From Ardenticatenaceae bacterium (GTDB lineage Bacteria; Chloroflexota; Anaerolineae; Promineifilales; Promineifilaceae): a DNA stretch of 64,000 nt. The first letter of the stretch is position 1, and every line of letters begins with the position of its first letter. The notes below the pieces were generated by a model. That model was not told where the DNA came from. It did not search any database and saw only the letters and a list, made by a program, of their open reading frames with translations. Below are positions 53,574 through 62,248 of this stretch, piece after piece. The translations under genes were made by a program, and so were the position numbers. The stretch covers positions 8,668 to 72,667 of the forward strand of contig JACKBV010000024.1 in assembly GCA_020634315.1 (NCBI GenBank). The letters run 5' to 3'.

Positions 53574-54851
53574 TCAAGAGATACCGGCATTTTGCAGCCA
53601 GGTGACTAAATCGGCCTGTGCGATTTGTGTTTGTTCGCCGCCATCTAACGGCCGTATCGCCACCTCTTCTTTTTCCACTTCCGCTTCACCCAAAATCAAG
53701 ACAAACCGTGCGCCAAACTTGTTCGCTTCACGCATCTGGCTTTTCATGCTGCGCCGTTCGCGGGCAAAGGCCAGACGTGCGCCAATGCCAGCATGGCGCA
53801 GCAGGTAAGTGAGCTTGACAGCGGCCGTTTTCGTCACGCCGCCAAAATGGGCGATTAACACCTGTGGCTGCGGCGCTGCTGGCGCGGCGATGTCCTGCTC
53901 CTTCAAGCCCAAGACAATGCGCTCGATGCCGCTGCCAAAACCAACACCGGGCGTAGAAGGCCCGCCAATGGCTTCTGCCAATCCGTCATAACGGCCGCCA
54001 CCGCAGACGGCAGCCTGGGCGCCAATTCCTTCGGCCCATACCTCAAACACGGTCTTGGTGTAGTAATCAATGCCGCGCACGAGGCGGAAATTGATGGTGT
54101 AGGATTGGCCCAGGGCGTCCAACATGCCGCGCAAGTCGGTAAAATGGCTGGCGCAGTCGTCGCACAGGTGATCGACAATGTGCGGCGCGGCGGCCAATAA
54201 GTCGTCCATGCCCGGCTCTTTGCTGTCGAGCACGCGCAGCGGGTTTTTTGCCAGCCGTTCCTGGTCGATGGGCGCAAGTTTGTGCTGATGGTCGGCCAAA
54301 TATTGAGTCAGTTTGGCGATGTAGATGGGTTTGCAGACCGGGCAACCGGTGCTGTTCAGTTGGAAAGTCAACCCTTTGTAGCCAAGCTGGCGGTACAGGT
54401 TCATTGCCAGCATCATCACTTCCAGGTCGGCGGCGGGGTCGGTCTCGCCCAAAATCTCGACGTCGAACTGGCTGTGCTGGCGGTAACGGCCGGCTTGCGG
54501 CCGTTCGCGGCGAAAAATGGGGCCGATGGTGAACAGTTTGACCGGCTGCGGCCAACTGCTCATGCCGTTTTCGACGTAGGCACGCACGACACCGGCCGTG
54601 AATTCGGGGCGCATGGTGATGCTGTCGCCATCTGGCTCTTCGATGGTGTACATCTCTTTTTGCACGAATACATCTGACGCTTCGCCCATGCCCCGTGCAA
54701 AGAGGGGGGTGTATTCAATGATGGGCACGTCGATACGTTGGAAGCCGTACTGCTGGGCGATGGTTACGGCCGTTGCCAGTACCCAATCCCAATAGTTGCG
54801 ATCATCCGGCAAAATGTCTTGCATGCCTTTGGCGCGTTGTATTGCAGTCAA
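53574..54851 (-). CDS. hisS: Histidyl-tRNA synthetase
   Basis: 425 residues from TTG 54851, five bases after GGAGG. This gives MTAIQRAKGMQDILPDD, the normal HisS beginning, so the longer frame is rejected. Motif 2 is IFRRERPQAGRYRQHSQFDVEI, the histidine A region is RGIDYYTKTVFE, and CGGGRYDGL and GFGSGIERI form motif 3. The C-terminal anticodon-binding domain includes GGVTKTAAVKLTYLLR and ARFVLILGEAEVE. It charges tRNA-His. Use of TTG in an essential gene is notable. Confidence 0.96.
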   Translation of the reverse strand: MTAIQRAKGMQDILPDDRNYWDWVLATAVTIAQQYGFQRIDVPIIEYTPLFARGMGEASDVFVQKEMYTIEEPDGDSITMRPEFTAGVVRAYVENGMSSWPQPVKLFTIGPIFRRERPQAGRYRQHSQFDVEILGETDPAADLEVMMLAMNLYRQLGYKGLTFQLNSTGCPVCKPIYIAKLTQYLADHQHKLAPIDQERLAKNPLRVLDSKEPGMDDLLAAAPHIVDHLCDDCASHFTDLRGMLDALGQSYTINFRLVRGIDYYTKTVFEVWAEGIGAQAAVCGGGRYDGLAEAIGGPSTPGVGFGSGIERIVLGLKEQDIAAPAAPQPQVLIAHFGGVTKTAAVKLTYLLRHAGIGARLAFARERRSMKSQMREANKFGARFVLILGEAEVEKEEVAIRPLDGGEQTQIAQADLVTWLQNAGIS

Positions 54852-55025
54852 AATTACCTCCACATTCAAGAACCTGACAAGTTTTACAAAACCTGCCGGT
54901 CAGGTCATGGGGTGTATTATAACGGGATACGGCCGTTTTCTGAAATGAGTTGGGCAGTCAAGTAGGCAGGCAATCAACCAGATAGCTCCACATTCTGATC
55001 ATCAGTTAATTTGTGCGCTGCACGG

Positions 55026-55550
55026 TTACGCTAACCGTTGGTCGCACACATGCCGCAGCGCACAACTGGCACAACGCCGCCAATCATTATGATCCCGATC
55101 CAGGTCAATGTCATACATGTCACCGCGCATTTCCGCCAGCAAATCGAGCAAATCTTCTTCCAGGTCGTCTGTATAGTCGATGGCAAACGCTTTGTCGCGG
55201 TACTGCAAAATGCCGTAAGTGGGACGGACGCCGAAATTTTCTGCCACCAACAAACAGTAGGCGGCTAATTGTAGGACATGCCCTTCGTGCGGCTCAGTCG
55301 GGGCGCGTCCCGATTTCATCTCTACGGGAATAATTTGCCCATCGTCTTGCTCCACCAGGTAATCGGGTTTTCCCACCAGTTGCAGGTGGTCGGCATACAG
55401 CGGCGTATCGTTGGCAAACCAGGCTCCTGTGTCGGCGTAGATGACATTCCCAGGGGGCAATCCTGCTCGCGCCTGCAAATGGCGTGACCATTTCCAGACG
55501 ATGCCGGTTAGCAAAAGCAAGATAGCGATAAAGGCGAGGTTAAATGTCAT
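55026..55550 (-). CDS. Cas4-like nuclease, C-terminal half, membrane-anchored
   Basis: 174 residues. An N-terminal membrane helix (FNLAFIAILLLLTGIVW) is followed by a PD-(D/E)XK core with GKPDYL (D63) and PVEMKS (E77, K79), and Q94 in LQLAAY. A closing CASCALRHVC has three Cys (160, 163, 169). In Cas4/AddB-type nucleases these three Cys join one N-terminal Cys to hold an iron-sulfur cluster, and that Cys is missing here. It is present on the next ORF upstream (C17). The frame is closed by an in-frame TGA before the ATG, so the halves are separate genes. No CRISPR locus is nearby. ATG 55550 has no ribosome site. Confidence 0.75.
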   Translation of the reverse strand: MTFNLAFIAILLLLTGIVWKWSRHLQARAGLPPGNVIYADTGAWFANDTPLYADHLQLVGKPDYLVEQDDGQIIPVEMKSGRAPTEPHEGHVLQLAAYCLLVAENFGVRPTYGILQYRDKAFAIDYTDDLEEDLLDLLAEMRGDMYDIDLDRDHNDWRRCASCALRHVCDQRLA

Positions 55551-55607
55551 CTCAGGAAATCAATGGCTGGAGGCGAAGCGGCTTGCCTCTCAGCTCCCAC
55601 ACGCCAT

Positions 55608-55856
55608 TTATGTGCCCACAGACATCAACACAGAAAAGACGATGAAGCCGACGGTGATGAAGATGAGGATGTAGGCGAGGCGTTGTACCCAGGTTGATCG
55701 CTGCACGATACGGCCGTGTCCTTCGTGAAAGGCGGTGCCGATTTGCAGCTCATGGACATTTTCGGCCGTGTAGCCGCGCACACGCTCCAACCACCAGCCG
55801 CGACGACAGTAAACATAGGTTGTAATTTCACTTGCGCGAATTATCTTGTCGCTCAT
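55608..55856 (-). CDS. Cas4-like nuclease, N-terminal half, membrane-anchored
   Basis: 82 residues from ATG 55856 (an earlier in-frame ATG at 55892 is possible). It opens MSDKIIRASEITTYVYCRRGWW, the typical Cas4 start with the first cluster Cys (C17), then IGTAFHEGHGRIV with His44, a metal or motif I residue. It ends in one membrane helix (LAYILIFITVGFIVFSVLM) and a stop. The C-terminal half gene begins 57 bases later with its own membrane helix. Together they would rebuild one nuclease tethered by two helices. Fission, or an ancestral two-helix protein broken at the outer loop, would explain this. Confidence 0.7.
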   Translation of the reverse strand: MSDKIIRASEITTYVYCRRGWWLERVRGYTAENVHELQIGTAFHEGHGRIVQRSTWVQRLAYILIFITVGFIVFSVLMSVGT

Positions 55857-55993
55857 ATGTTCTATTATCCGCATTGGTATGATGGCTGTCAAGCGCCAGT
55901 TGTCATGCTCATCTCCTGCAAAAATTCGGCACAGTCATGGTCATCCATGCAACTTATCCATGTTATAATGCGTGGCGAAACGGGTAATGACGG

Positions 55994-57154
55994 ATGAACA
56001 ATATGGAAAGCTCAGATTTACACATCCCTTTGCATCAACCGCTTGCCGAACGAGTGGCATTGGAAACAATTTTTGACCAGGCACAGGTGTTTTCACAATT
56101 TGAGGTGCTTTGCCAGGTCTTGGATGCAGTGCCTAATGCTGTTTCGATTTTGAATGCGCAGCGGCAAATCGTCTATGTCAATGCTGCTTTTCTCGATTAT
56201 GTTGGCGTGACAAGTGGCGATGCCCTGATGGGTGCGCGTGTCGGCGAAGCGTTGAACTGTATCCAGGCTTCCGTCGAATCGACCGGCTGCGGCACATCTG
56301 ATGTGTGTGCCACTTGTGGCGCTTTGCATGCCATCTTGCAGGCGCAGCAAGGCAAAAAGAGCGTGCAAGAGTGCCGCATTACTCGTGCCGTGAACGGCGA
56401 GCTTGAAGCGGTTGATATGCGTGTGTGGGCCACTCCCTTTGCTGTGGACGATGATTTGTTCACTATTTTTGCGGCGGTCGATATTGCTGATGAGAAGCGG
56501 CGCAACGTGCTGGAGCGCATTTTCTTTCACGATATTCGCAATACGGCCGGCGTGATTTTTGGCATGGCGGAGCTAATGCGCAATGGCATACCAGAAACGC
56601 AGGGCATTGAGTTTGGCAATTTGTTGTTTCGCGCAGCGCATAAGCTGATTGATGAGATTAATGCGCAACAGCAGTTGTTGGCGGCCGAACGCGGCGAGTT
56701 GACGGTTAGTTTCCGTCCATTGGTTTCTCTGGAAGTGCTGCATAATACGCTGGCTTTGTATGAAAAACACACGGCGGCTTATGAGCGCCATTTACACATT
56801 GATCTGGATGCGGACCTGTTTGTTTTGCAATCTGATGAGGCGCTGTTGGGGCGTGTCATTGGCAATATGGTGAAAAATGCGCTGGAGGCGTGTCAGCCCG
56901 GTGAAACGGTGACGCTGGGATGCCAACAGCAGGAAAATTGGGCGCGGTTTTGGGTGCATAATCCAACGGTGATGCCGCGTAATGTGCAGTTGCAGATTTT
57001 TAAGCGTTCTTTTTCTACGAAAGGACGGAATCGGGGTTTGGGGACGTACAGCATGAAATTGTTGAGCGAAAACTATTTGCGAGGGAGTGTTTCGTTCACA
57101 AGTGATAAGAAGGGGGGGACGGTGTTTACGGCCGTTTACCCTCTCACCGCTTGA
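55994..57154 (+). CDS. PAS-domain histidine kinase
   Basis: 386 residues. A PAS-like domain (about 35-165: VLDAVPNAVSILNAQRQIVYVNAAF) contains a Cys-rich stretch CGTSDVCATCGALHAI that could bind a metal or sense redox state. The dimerisation helix has FFHDIRNTAGVIFG, the phospho-acceptor His in an HDIRN variant of the H-box. The ATPase domain has NMVKNALEA and RGLGTYSMKLL. No membrane helix, so it is cytoplasmic. No response regulator adjoins it. The divergent split nuclease genes start about 140 bases away, and the AAA gene follows on the same strand. Confidence 0.85.
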   Translation: MNNMESSDLHIPLHQPLAERVALETIFDQAQVFSQFEVLCQVLDAVPNAVSILNAQRQIVYVNAAFLDYVGVTSGDALMGARVGEALNCIQASVESTGCGTSDVCATCGALHAILQAQQGKKSVQECRITRAVNGELEAVDMRVWATPFAVDDDLFTIFAAVDIADEKRRNVLERIFFHDIRNTAGVIFGMAELMRNGIPETQGIEFGNLLFRAAHKLIDEINAQQQLLAAERGELTVSFRPLVSLEVLHNTLALYEKHTAAYERHLHIDLDADLFVLQSDEALLGRVIGNMVKNALEACQPGETVTLGCQQQENWARFWVHNPTVMPRNVQLQIFKRSFSTKGRNRGLGTYSMKLLSENYLRGSVSFTSDKKGGTVFTAVYPLTA

Positions 57155-57244
57155 GCCAGTCGCGCAACTCTTTGCCTCACCTTGCGTACCAGAAGAACAA
57201 GATAAACCATCACACAGTGTGATGATAAAAACTGGATAAAAACG

Positions 57245-58678
57245 ATGCCATTCATGCAGGAGCCATTTCTCGACAACGATAACGGATGGGAGATTCGTGA
57301 TGATCAATACGCCTTATTGCGTATAGCCGACGGCGATTATGCCTATGTGTTTGAACACCGGCGCGAGCAAGGTGAGTGGACAACCTGGCAGCCTTTGCAA
57401 ATTCCCGATGATGTGGAATACCAAATTCATACGGTTATTGAGCGGGTGTCGGGGCCAAACAATGGGTATGGACTGCTTTGGGGCTGCCAGGACGAGGAGA
57501 ACTGTGCCAGTTTTGAGATTGCGCGCAGTGGTCATTATCGTATTCGGCAGCGGACGGCAGGAAATTGGTCGGAGATACGGCCGTGGACGGCGAGCCGCCA
57601 CATTCGCCCTGGTGAACATGCGCTAAACGAGCTGCTGATTATTCAACTGGCCGACAAAGCCCGCTTTTTTATCAATGAGCAGTTTGTGATGGAGCTGTCG
57701 CAGATGCAACGGCCGTTAGGGCATGGGTTTGGGTTTGTCGTTAACGGCCGTATCCGCATTCGCATTCACAGCGCCATTGTCCTCCACCATGTGCAATGGC
57801 CGCCAGACGGCCGTACCCCTTCACTTGCCAGTGTCAACACCGCCAACATTGAGCCGGTGCTAGATGAATTGTCAGGGCTGATTGGCCTGAACAATATCAA
57901 GCAGGAAGTGCGTACCTTCATCAACTTTCTCAAAGTGCAAAAAATGCGCCAGGAGCGAGGCATGAGCGCCGCCTCGTTGAGCTATCACATGGTGCTGACC
58001 GGCCCTCCGGGCACGGGCAAAACGACAGTGGCGCGGCTCATTGGGCGTGTGTATCGGGAATTGGGCATTTTGCAGGAAGGGCATCTGGTAGAGACGGATC
58101 GCGCTGGCTTGGTGGCTCCTTATGTGGGGCAGACGGCGCTGCGTGTCAACGAATTAGTGGAGAAGGCGTTGGGCGGCATTTTGTTCATTGACGAGGCGTA
58201 TGCCCTCATGCCGCGCACCAACCATAACGGCCATGATTTTGGTCTGGAGGCAATTGAAACGCTCTTAAAACGGATGGAAGATCACCGTGGACGCTTTGCT
58301 GTGATCATTGCCGGATATGCGGACGAAATGGAACGATTTTTGGGCGCGAATCCCGGCGTGCGTTCACGGTTTAATCGTTATTTTACGTTCAATCATTATA
58401 AGCCGCAGGAGTTGGTGATGATTTTCAAGGGTATGGCACGCGAAGCGGGGTTGTGCCTGTCTCCAGAGGCGGAAGCGGCGCTGCAAGCGCATTTTGCCCA
58501 GGTTTGTCAGGAGCGAGATGGGTCGTTTGGAAACGGCCGTTATGCCCGTAACCTTCTCGAAAAAGTGATGGAACGCCAGGCTAATCGCATTGTCAATCTC
58601 ACTTCCATCACCGACGACGTGCTCATCACCCTCGCCGCTGTCGATATTCCCGACGTGGGCCTATATACCATTCATTAG
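57245..58678 (+). CDS. CbbX/SpoVK-like AAA ATPase with lectin-like N-terminal domain
   Basis: 477 residues. Residues 1-185 are a concanavalin-like beta sandwich (DNDNGWEIRDDQYALLRIADGDYAY, YGLLWGCQDEENCASFEIARSGHYRI, NELLIIQLADKARFFINEQFV), as in DUF1080/LamG proteins. Residues 205-477 are a CbbX-type AAA module: LDELSGLIGLNNIKQEV, Walker A GPPGTGKT (253-260), GILFIDEAYAL and GVRSRFNRYFTF. CbbX-like ATPases remodel a specific partner. Here the lectin-like domain may select it. No signal peptide. It follows the PAS kinase by 90 bases and precedes a membrane protein gene by 36. Confidence 0.88.
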   Translation: MPFMQEPFLDNDNGWEIRDDQYALLRIADGDYAYVFEHRREQGEWTTWQPLQIPDDVEYQIHTVIERVSGPNNGYGLLWGCQDEENCASFEIARSGHYRIRQRTAGNWSEIRPWTASRHIRPGEHALNELLIIQLADKARFFINEQFVMELSQMQRPLGHGFGFVVNGRIRIRIHSAIVLHHVQWPPDGRTPSLASVNTANIEPVLDELSGLIGLNNIKQEVRTFINFLKVQKMRQERGMSAASLSYHMVLTGPPGTGKTTVARLIGRVYRELGILQEGHLVETDRAGLVAPYVGQTALRVNELVEKALGGILFIDEAYALMPRTNHNGHDFGLEAIETLLKRMEDHRGRFAVIIAGYADEMERFLGANPGVRSRFNRYFTFNHYKPQELVMIFKGMAREAGLCLSPEAEAALQAHFAQVCQERDGSFGNGRYARNLLEKVMERQANRIVNLTSITDDVLITLAAVDIPDVGLYTIH

Positions 58679-58714
58679 TTTTTTTGTCAGCAGAAAGGAC
58701 CTGCTACCGACCAC

Positions 58715-59776
58715 ATGGACAGTTTAACCAGATACAAACGGAAAATACACAGCGGTAAGCTGACCGTTTTTAGCCAGATACTCAGTGCCATCATTTCTCT
58801 GGTGATTGGACTCGGCATTTTGAAGCTGCTTTTGGTATGGATTGAGACTTGGAATTTACCGCTCTCATCTGACAACCAGGAAGGTCTCCGGTTCATTGGT
58901 TTCATGAGCGTGTTTGGCCTGTTGATCATGATCGGCGTTGTGACGGCAATGCAGTTTGAGAATGCGCTGGATGCAGAGGCAGTTTTCAAGTTAAGTTTGC
59001 GGGCGGCGTTTTGGGCGGGGGTGTTTTTGGGCGCATGGGCGGTCCTTTTCCTGTTTATCGCTGAACCATCCTGGCCATTGTTTCTGACAGAGGTCGTTTT
59101 CTTGTTGAGTCTCTTTGGGAGCTATGGCGTGATTGTTGGCGCTGTCCAGGCTGCACGTCTAAACATTGAAAGATTCGACCCGGATAAACAGCGTTGGCTG
59201 ATGACCAATGCCGCGAGTTTGCAGGCTGCAAAGCTAGGAATTCTACCCTATCGTGAACAAGTGCTCGTGATTTGGCAACAAATTTTCGCTTTTGGTTTGC
59301 TTATTTTTTCTATTCTAATCCTGATCTTTAGCATAAATTATGGGGATGAGTTAATTAGTTTGGTTTTTGGAATGGGAATGATTGTTTTATCTCTGTTTCT
59401 GTTAGTGCGTATGAGGGAGTTTGCTACAGATTCGCAGTTCATCACGATTGAAGGAACAGTGTCAAAGTCAACGAAAGTATATCGGACAGTTACCTATATA
59501 CTTACTTGTCAAAGTGTTGACTTCACAGCTCATGAAAATATGTGGTTTAGCATTGTTGCAGGAAGAACGTATCGTCTATGGTATTCGCAAGTGAATAAAC
59601 GCGTGGTGGCGTTTGAAGATTTAACGCCGCGTCGCAATAGTGGGCCAACAATAGAGACGCTGAAGGCATGGGAGAGGGCGAAACAAGACCCCGATTCTGG
59701 TTGGGCTGCGATTGCCGGATTGTTTGGATTGGCAACGGCCGTTCTCACCCTTTTCTTCTGGCGTCGTCGCCGCTAA
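58715..59776 (+). CDS. Uncharacterised membrane protein
   Basis: 353 residues. About six membrane helices (for example ILSAIISLVIGLGILKLLLVW, FAFGLLIFSILILIFSI, FGMGMIVLSLFLLVRM), then a soluble beta-rich domain (TIEGTVSKSTKVYRTVTYILTCQSVDF) that looks like an OB or membrane-associated YcfA-type fold, and one C-terminal helix ending in RRRR. I do not recognise the family. It is the third gene in line after the PAS kinase and AAA genes. AT-richer codon use at 59270-59560 differs from the flanking genes. Confidence 0.65.
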   Translation: MDSLTRYKRKIHSGKLTVFSQILSAIISLVIGLGILKLLLVWIETWNLPLSSDNQEGLRFIGFMSVFGLLIMIGVVTAMQFENALDAEAVFKLSLRAAFWAGVFLGAWAVLFLFIAEPSWPLFLTEVVFLLSLFGSYGVIVGAVQAARLNIERFDPDKQRWLMTNAASLQAAKLGILPYREQVLVIWQQIFAFGLLIFSILILIFSINYGDELISLVFGMGMIVLSLFLLVRMREFATDSQFITIEGTVSKSTKVYRTVTYILTCQSVDFTAHENMWFSIVAGRTYRLWYSQVNKRVVAFEDLTPRRNSGPTIETLKAWERAKQDPDSGWAAIAGLFGLATAVLTLFFWRRRR

Positions 59777-59809
59777 TCCTCTTCCCTCTTCTCTCTTCCC
59801 TCTTCTCCT

Positions 59810-60766
59810 TCACGGTCGTAGCAACACCTTGCGCACACCAGGCTGAGACGCGTGCGCAAACGCCGCCAGGCCATCGCGCAGCGCGTACTCGCCATCAATC
59901 AGGCTGGTGACATCAACGGCCTTGGCTGCCAGCAGGCGCAGCGCCGGGGCAAACGGGCCGCAGCGCGAGCCAACGACATTGATTTCGCCCACGACCAACT
60001 TGGTCAGGTTAATGGTGGCGTCTCCGGCGAAGGTGCTTTTCAGGATGAGCGTGCCTAACGGCCGTATCAATCGCAGCGCTGCGGCCAATCCTGCCTCGTT
60101 GCCGGTCGCCTCTACCACAAGGTCGAAACTGTTGTCGGAATAAGCGGTTGTCAGGCCAACCGGCAATCCCCATTGCGCGGGCAAGGTTAACGAGGCGGAG
60201 CGACGCCCAAGCAATGTGACATCTGTTCCGGCGAGCGCCAATACCTGCGCGATCAGTAAGCCGAGACGACCGGGGCCGATAACGGCCGTTTTTGCCGTGG
60301 GCCTGACGATGACCTGTTCACGGATACGGAGGGCGGCGGCGAGAGGTTCGGTGAAAACGGCCGTTTCGTCTGGCACATCGTCTGGTACGGCGTGCAGGTT
60401 TGCCGTGGGCAGCGTCAGATACGTGGCAAACGCGCCATCTTTGCCATGAATACCCAATGCTTGCCGGTGCGGACAATGTTCGGGGCCATGTTGATGGCAC
60501 ACAGCACATGTGCCACAACCAATGTTGATGCTGCCAACCACGCGACGGCCGTTCCAGGCTGGCTCAGACGACGCTTCCACCACACCGACAAATTCATGCC
60601 CCAACACGCCACGAAAACCAGGCACATAGCCACGCACAATTTCCAGGTCAGTGCTGCAAATGCCCGCCAGCGTCACACGAATCAGCGCTTCGCCAATCCC
60701 TGGCTGCGGCTGCGGATAATCTGCTTGATAGGTAAGGTGTCCATTTTCCAGGTAAAGTGCTTCCAT
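59810..60766 (-). CDS. Zinc-dependent alcohol dehydrogenase family protein
   Basis: 318 residues, somewhat short for the family. The catalytic zinc ligands are Cys in AGICSTDLEI, His-Glu in LGHEFVG and Glu in FTEPLAAAL. The structural zinc lobe CGTCAVCHQHGPEHC is complete, followed by the Rossmann GPGRLGLL. It resembles threonine or sorbitol dehydrogenase-like oxidoreductases; the substrate is unknown. Seven or so ACGGCCGT-related sites lie within it, giving TAV and NGR tripeptides. No clear ribosome site at ATG 60766. Divergent from the exported repeat protein. Confidence 0.88.
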   Translation of the reverse strand: MEALYLENGHLTYQADYPQPQPGIGEALIRVTLAGICSTDLEIVRGYVPGFRGVLGHEFVGVVEASSEPAWNGRRVVGSINIGCGTCAVCHQHGPEHCPHRQALGIHGKDGAFATYLTLPTANLHAVPDDVPDETAVFTEPLAAALRIREQVIVRPTAKTAVIGPGRLGLLIAQVLALAGTDVTLLGRRSASLTLPAQWGLPVGLTTAYSDNSFDLVVEATGNEAGLAAALRLIRPLGTLILKSTFAGDATINLTKLVVGEINVVGSRCGPFAPALRLLAAKAVDVTSLIDGEYALRDGLAAFAHASQPGVRKVLLRP

Positions 60767-60819
60767 AGGTCAATGTTCCGCAATGTGGCGCGATTTGACA
60801 AATACTTCACGGCTGGGGG

Positions 60820-60848
60820 TTCAAAAATGGGGAGACTCTCGTTATAAT
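60820..60848 (+). promoter_or_regulatory. Promoter of the exported repeat protein
   Basis: TTCAAA (60820-60825), 17-bp spacer, consensus TATAAT (60843-60848). The leader would be about 100 bases, ending in AGGGAGA eight bases before the ATG. Confidence 0.55.
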
Positions 60849-60953
60849 GAAGAGACGTGTGTCAGTGAGTGTCGTCGTTGCGTAGTTTTGGCACGAAACA
60901 CCACACGAGAAAGGTTTGTATAGGCTGCTAGACAAGTAAAAGGGAGAATAATT

Positions 60954-62045
60954 ATGTGGCACAATCGTCTTTTGTCTTACCTGTCATTACGATGGCGTAA
61001 GGCTTCTTTCGCTTTGTTTGTATTGCTGTTGGCCTTGTTGGTTGTGGGGGTGAGTGCCGCCGCGACTCGTGCGGAGACAGTTCCCACCATTTCTATCGTC
61101 GCTGTTGACAGTGACAAAAGTGTAAATATTCAGACATACAATTACCCACCCAACCAGACGTTTACGGTGCGCATGGGCAAAATGGGAACGCAAGGCGTTA
61201 ATGGCGCGGTTGTGGGGACATTGACATCAGGCGCGGGTGGTTCGCTGACGGCATCTTTTCCCATTCCCGATTCCTTAAAAGGGGAGTCTCAGATTGCCGT
61301 TCGCCTGGAAAGCGCAGAGGGTTATTACAGCTTTAACTGGTTTTACAATGCAACGGCCGTTTCCAGCTCTGGCAGCGGCACAACCTCTTCCGCTCCCGTC
61401 TACATGGGCATTCCCACATTCAGCGTCACCAGCGTCGCCAAAGACGCGACTGTGTCCATCAAAACCAACAACTTCCCGCCAGATCGTGAATTTACAGTGC
61501 GCATGGGGGCAATGGGCACACATGGCGTCGCCGGTACAGTTGTGGGCACAACCAATTCCGGCAGCGGTGGCGAATTTTCAGCCACATATGATATTCCGGC
61601 AGCCTTGAAAGGGGCTTATCAAATAGCCATTCGCCTGGAAAGCGCCGACGGATTTTATGCGTACAACTGGTTCTATAACAACACGGCGGCTGCCAGTGCA
61701 GGCACACCTTCACCAGTGACTGATCCGGTGACTACGCCAGTTGCGCCAATTTACACCGGTGTGCCAACTTTTTCGATTCAAGCGGTGGCAAAGGATAAAA
61801 GCGTGACCATCTTGACCAAAAATCTGCCGCCAGATCGTGATTTCACGGTGCGTATGGGGGCGATGGGGACGCAGGGTGCGAATGGCACGGTGGTGGCGAC
61901 GACCAAGTCGGGCAGCGGCGGGGCGTTAACCCTGACTTATGACATTCCGGCTGCGTTGTCTGGTGCTGCCCGTATTGCCATTCGTCTGGAAAGTGCAGAT
62001 GGTTATTACGCCTACAACTGGTTTTATAACAACAGTACACCGTAG
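60954..62045 (+). CDS. Exported protein of three homologous repeats
   Basis: 363 residues. After a signal peptide (about 1-40, LFVLLLALLVVGVSAAATRA) come three repeats of about 90 residues, beginning near 46, 150 and 265. Each runs PTxSIxxVxxDxxVxIxTxNxPPxxxFTVRMGxMGTxGxxGxVVxTxxSGxGG to IAxRLESAxGYYxxNWFYNN. Linkers are Ser/Thr/Pro-rich. The repeats are beta-sandwich-like. The conserved RMG.MG.(Q/H)G block and YNWFYNN end suggest a repeated ligand or polymerisation surface. No anchor is seen, so it may be secreted or part of the cell surface. A strong promoter and ribosome site suggest high expression. Confidence 0.8.
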   Translation: MWHNRLLSYLSLRWRKASFALFVLLLALLVVGVSAAATRAETVPTISIVAVDSDKSVNIQTYNYPPNQTFTVRMGKMGTQGVNGAVVGTLTSGAGGSLTASFPIPDSLKGESQIAVRLESAEGYYSFNWFYNATAVSSSGSGTTSSAPVYMGIPTFSVTSVAKDATVSIKTNNFPPDREFTVRMGAMGTHGVAGTVVGTTNSGSGGEFSATYDIPAALKGAYQIAIRLESADGFYAYNWFYNNTAAASAGTPSPVTDPVTTPVAPIYTGVPTFSIQAVAKDKSVTILTKNLPPDRDFTVRMGAMGTQGANGTVVATTKSGSGGALTLTYDIPAALSGAARIAIRLESADGYYAYNWFYNNSTP

Positions 62046-62210
62046 GCTTAAGCCGTAATTGGTGCAACTTTGGTTTGTAGGATGCGTAATGGAGGTCAAG
62101 TGTTATCAAGTTGCCTGACGCAGTTTGAAACACCATACAAAGCATAGGGGTGAAGGTAGCGTTTGGCGCAGCTGCGTTAAAACGTCGCTTTCACCTCGCC
62201 CCCATTTCAG

Positions 62211-62242
62211 CGGCGGAGGAAATAGTATCTTTTCCTCCGCCG
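62211..62242. terminator. 12-bp hairpin between convergent genes
   Basis: CGGCGGAGGAAA and its exact complement with an 8-base loop, seven bases from the lipoprotein stop and 165 from the repeat-protein stop. U-tracts are weak on both strands. It is probably a shared transcription end. Confidence 0.55.
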
Positions 62243-62248
62243 TTGTCT

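Noticed and set aside
55026..55856. CRISPR-Cas adaptation locus
   Set aside because: Only the Cas4-like pair is present; no cas1, cas2 or repeat array lies in the window.
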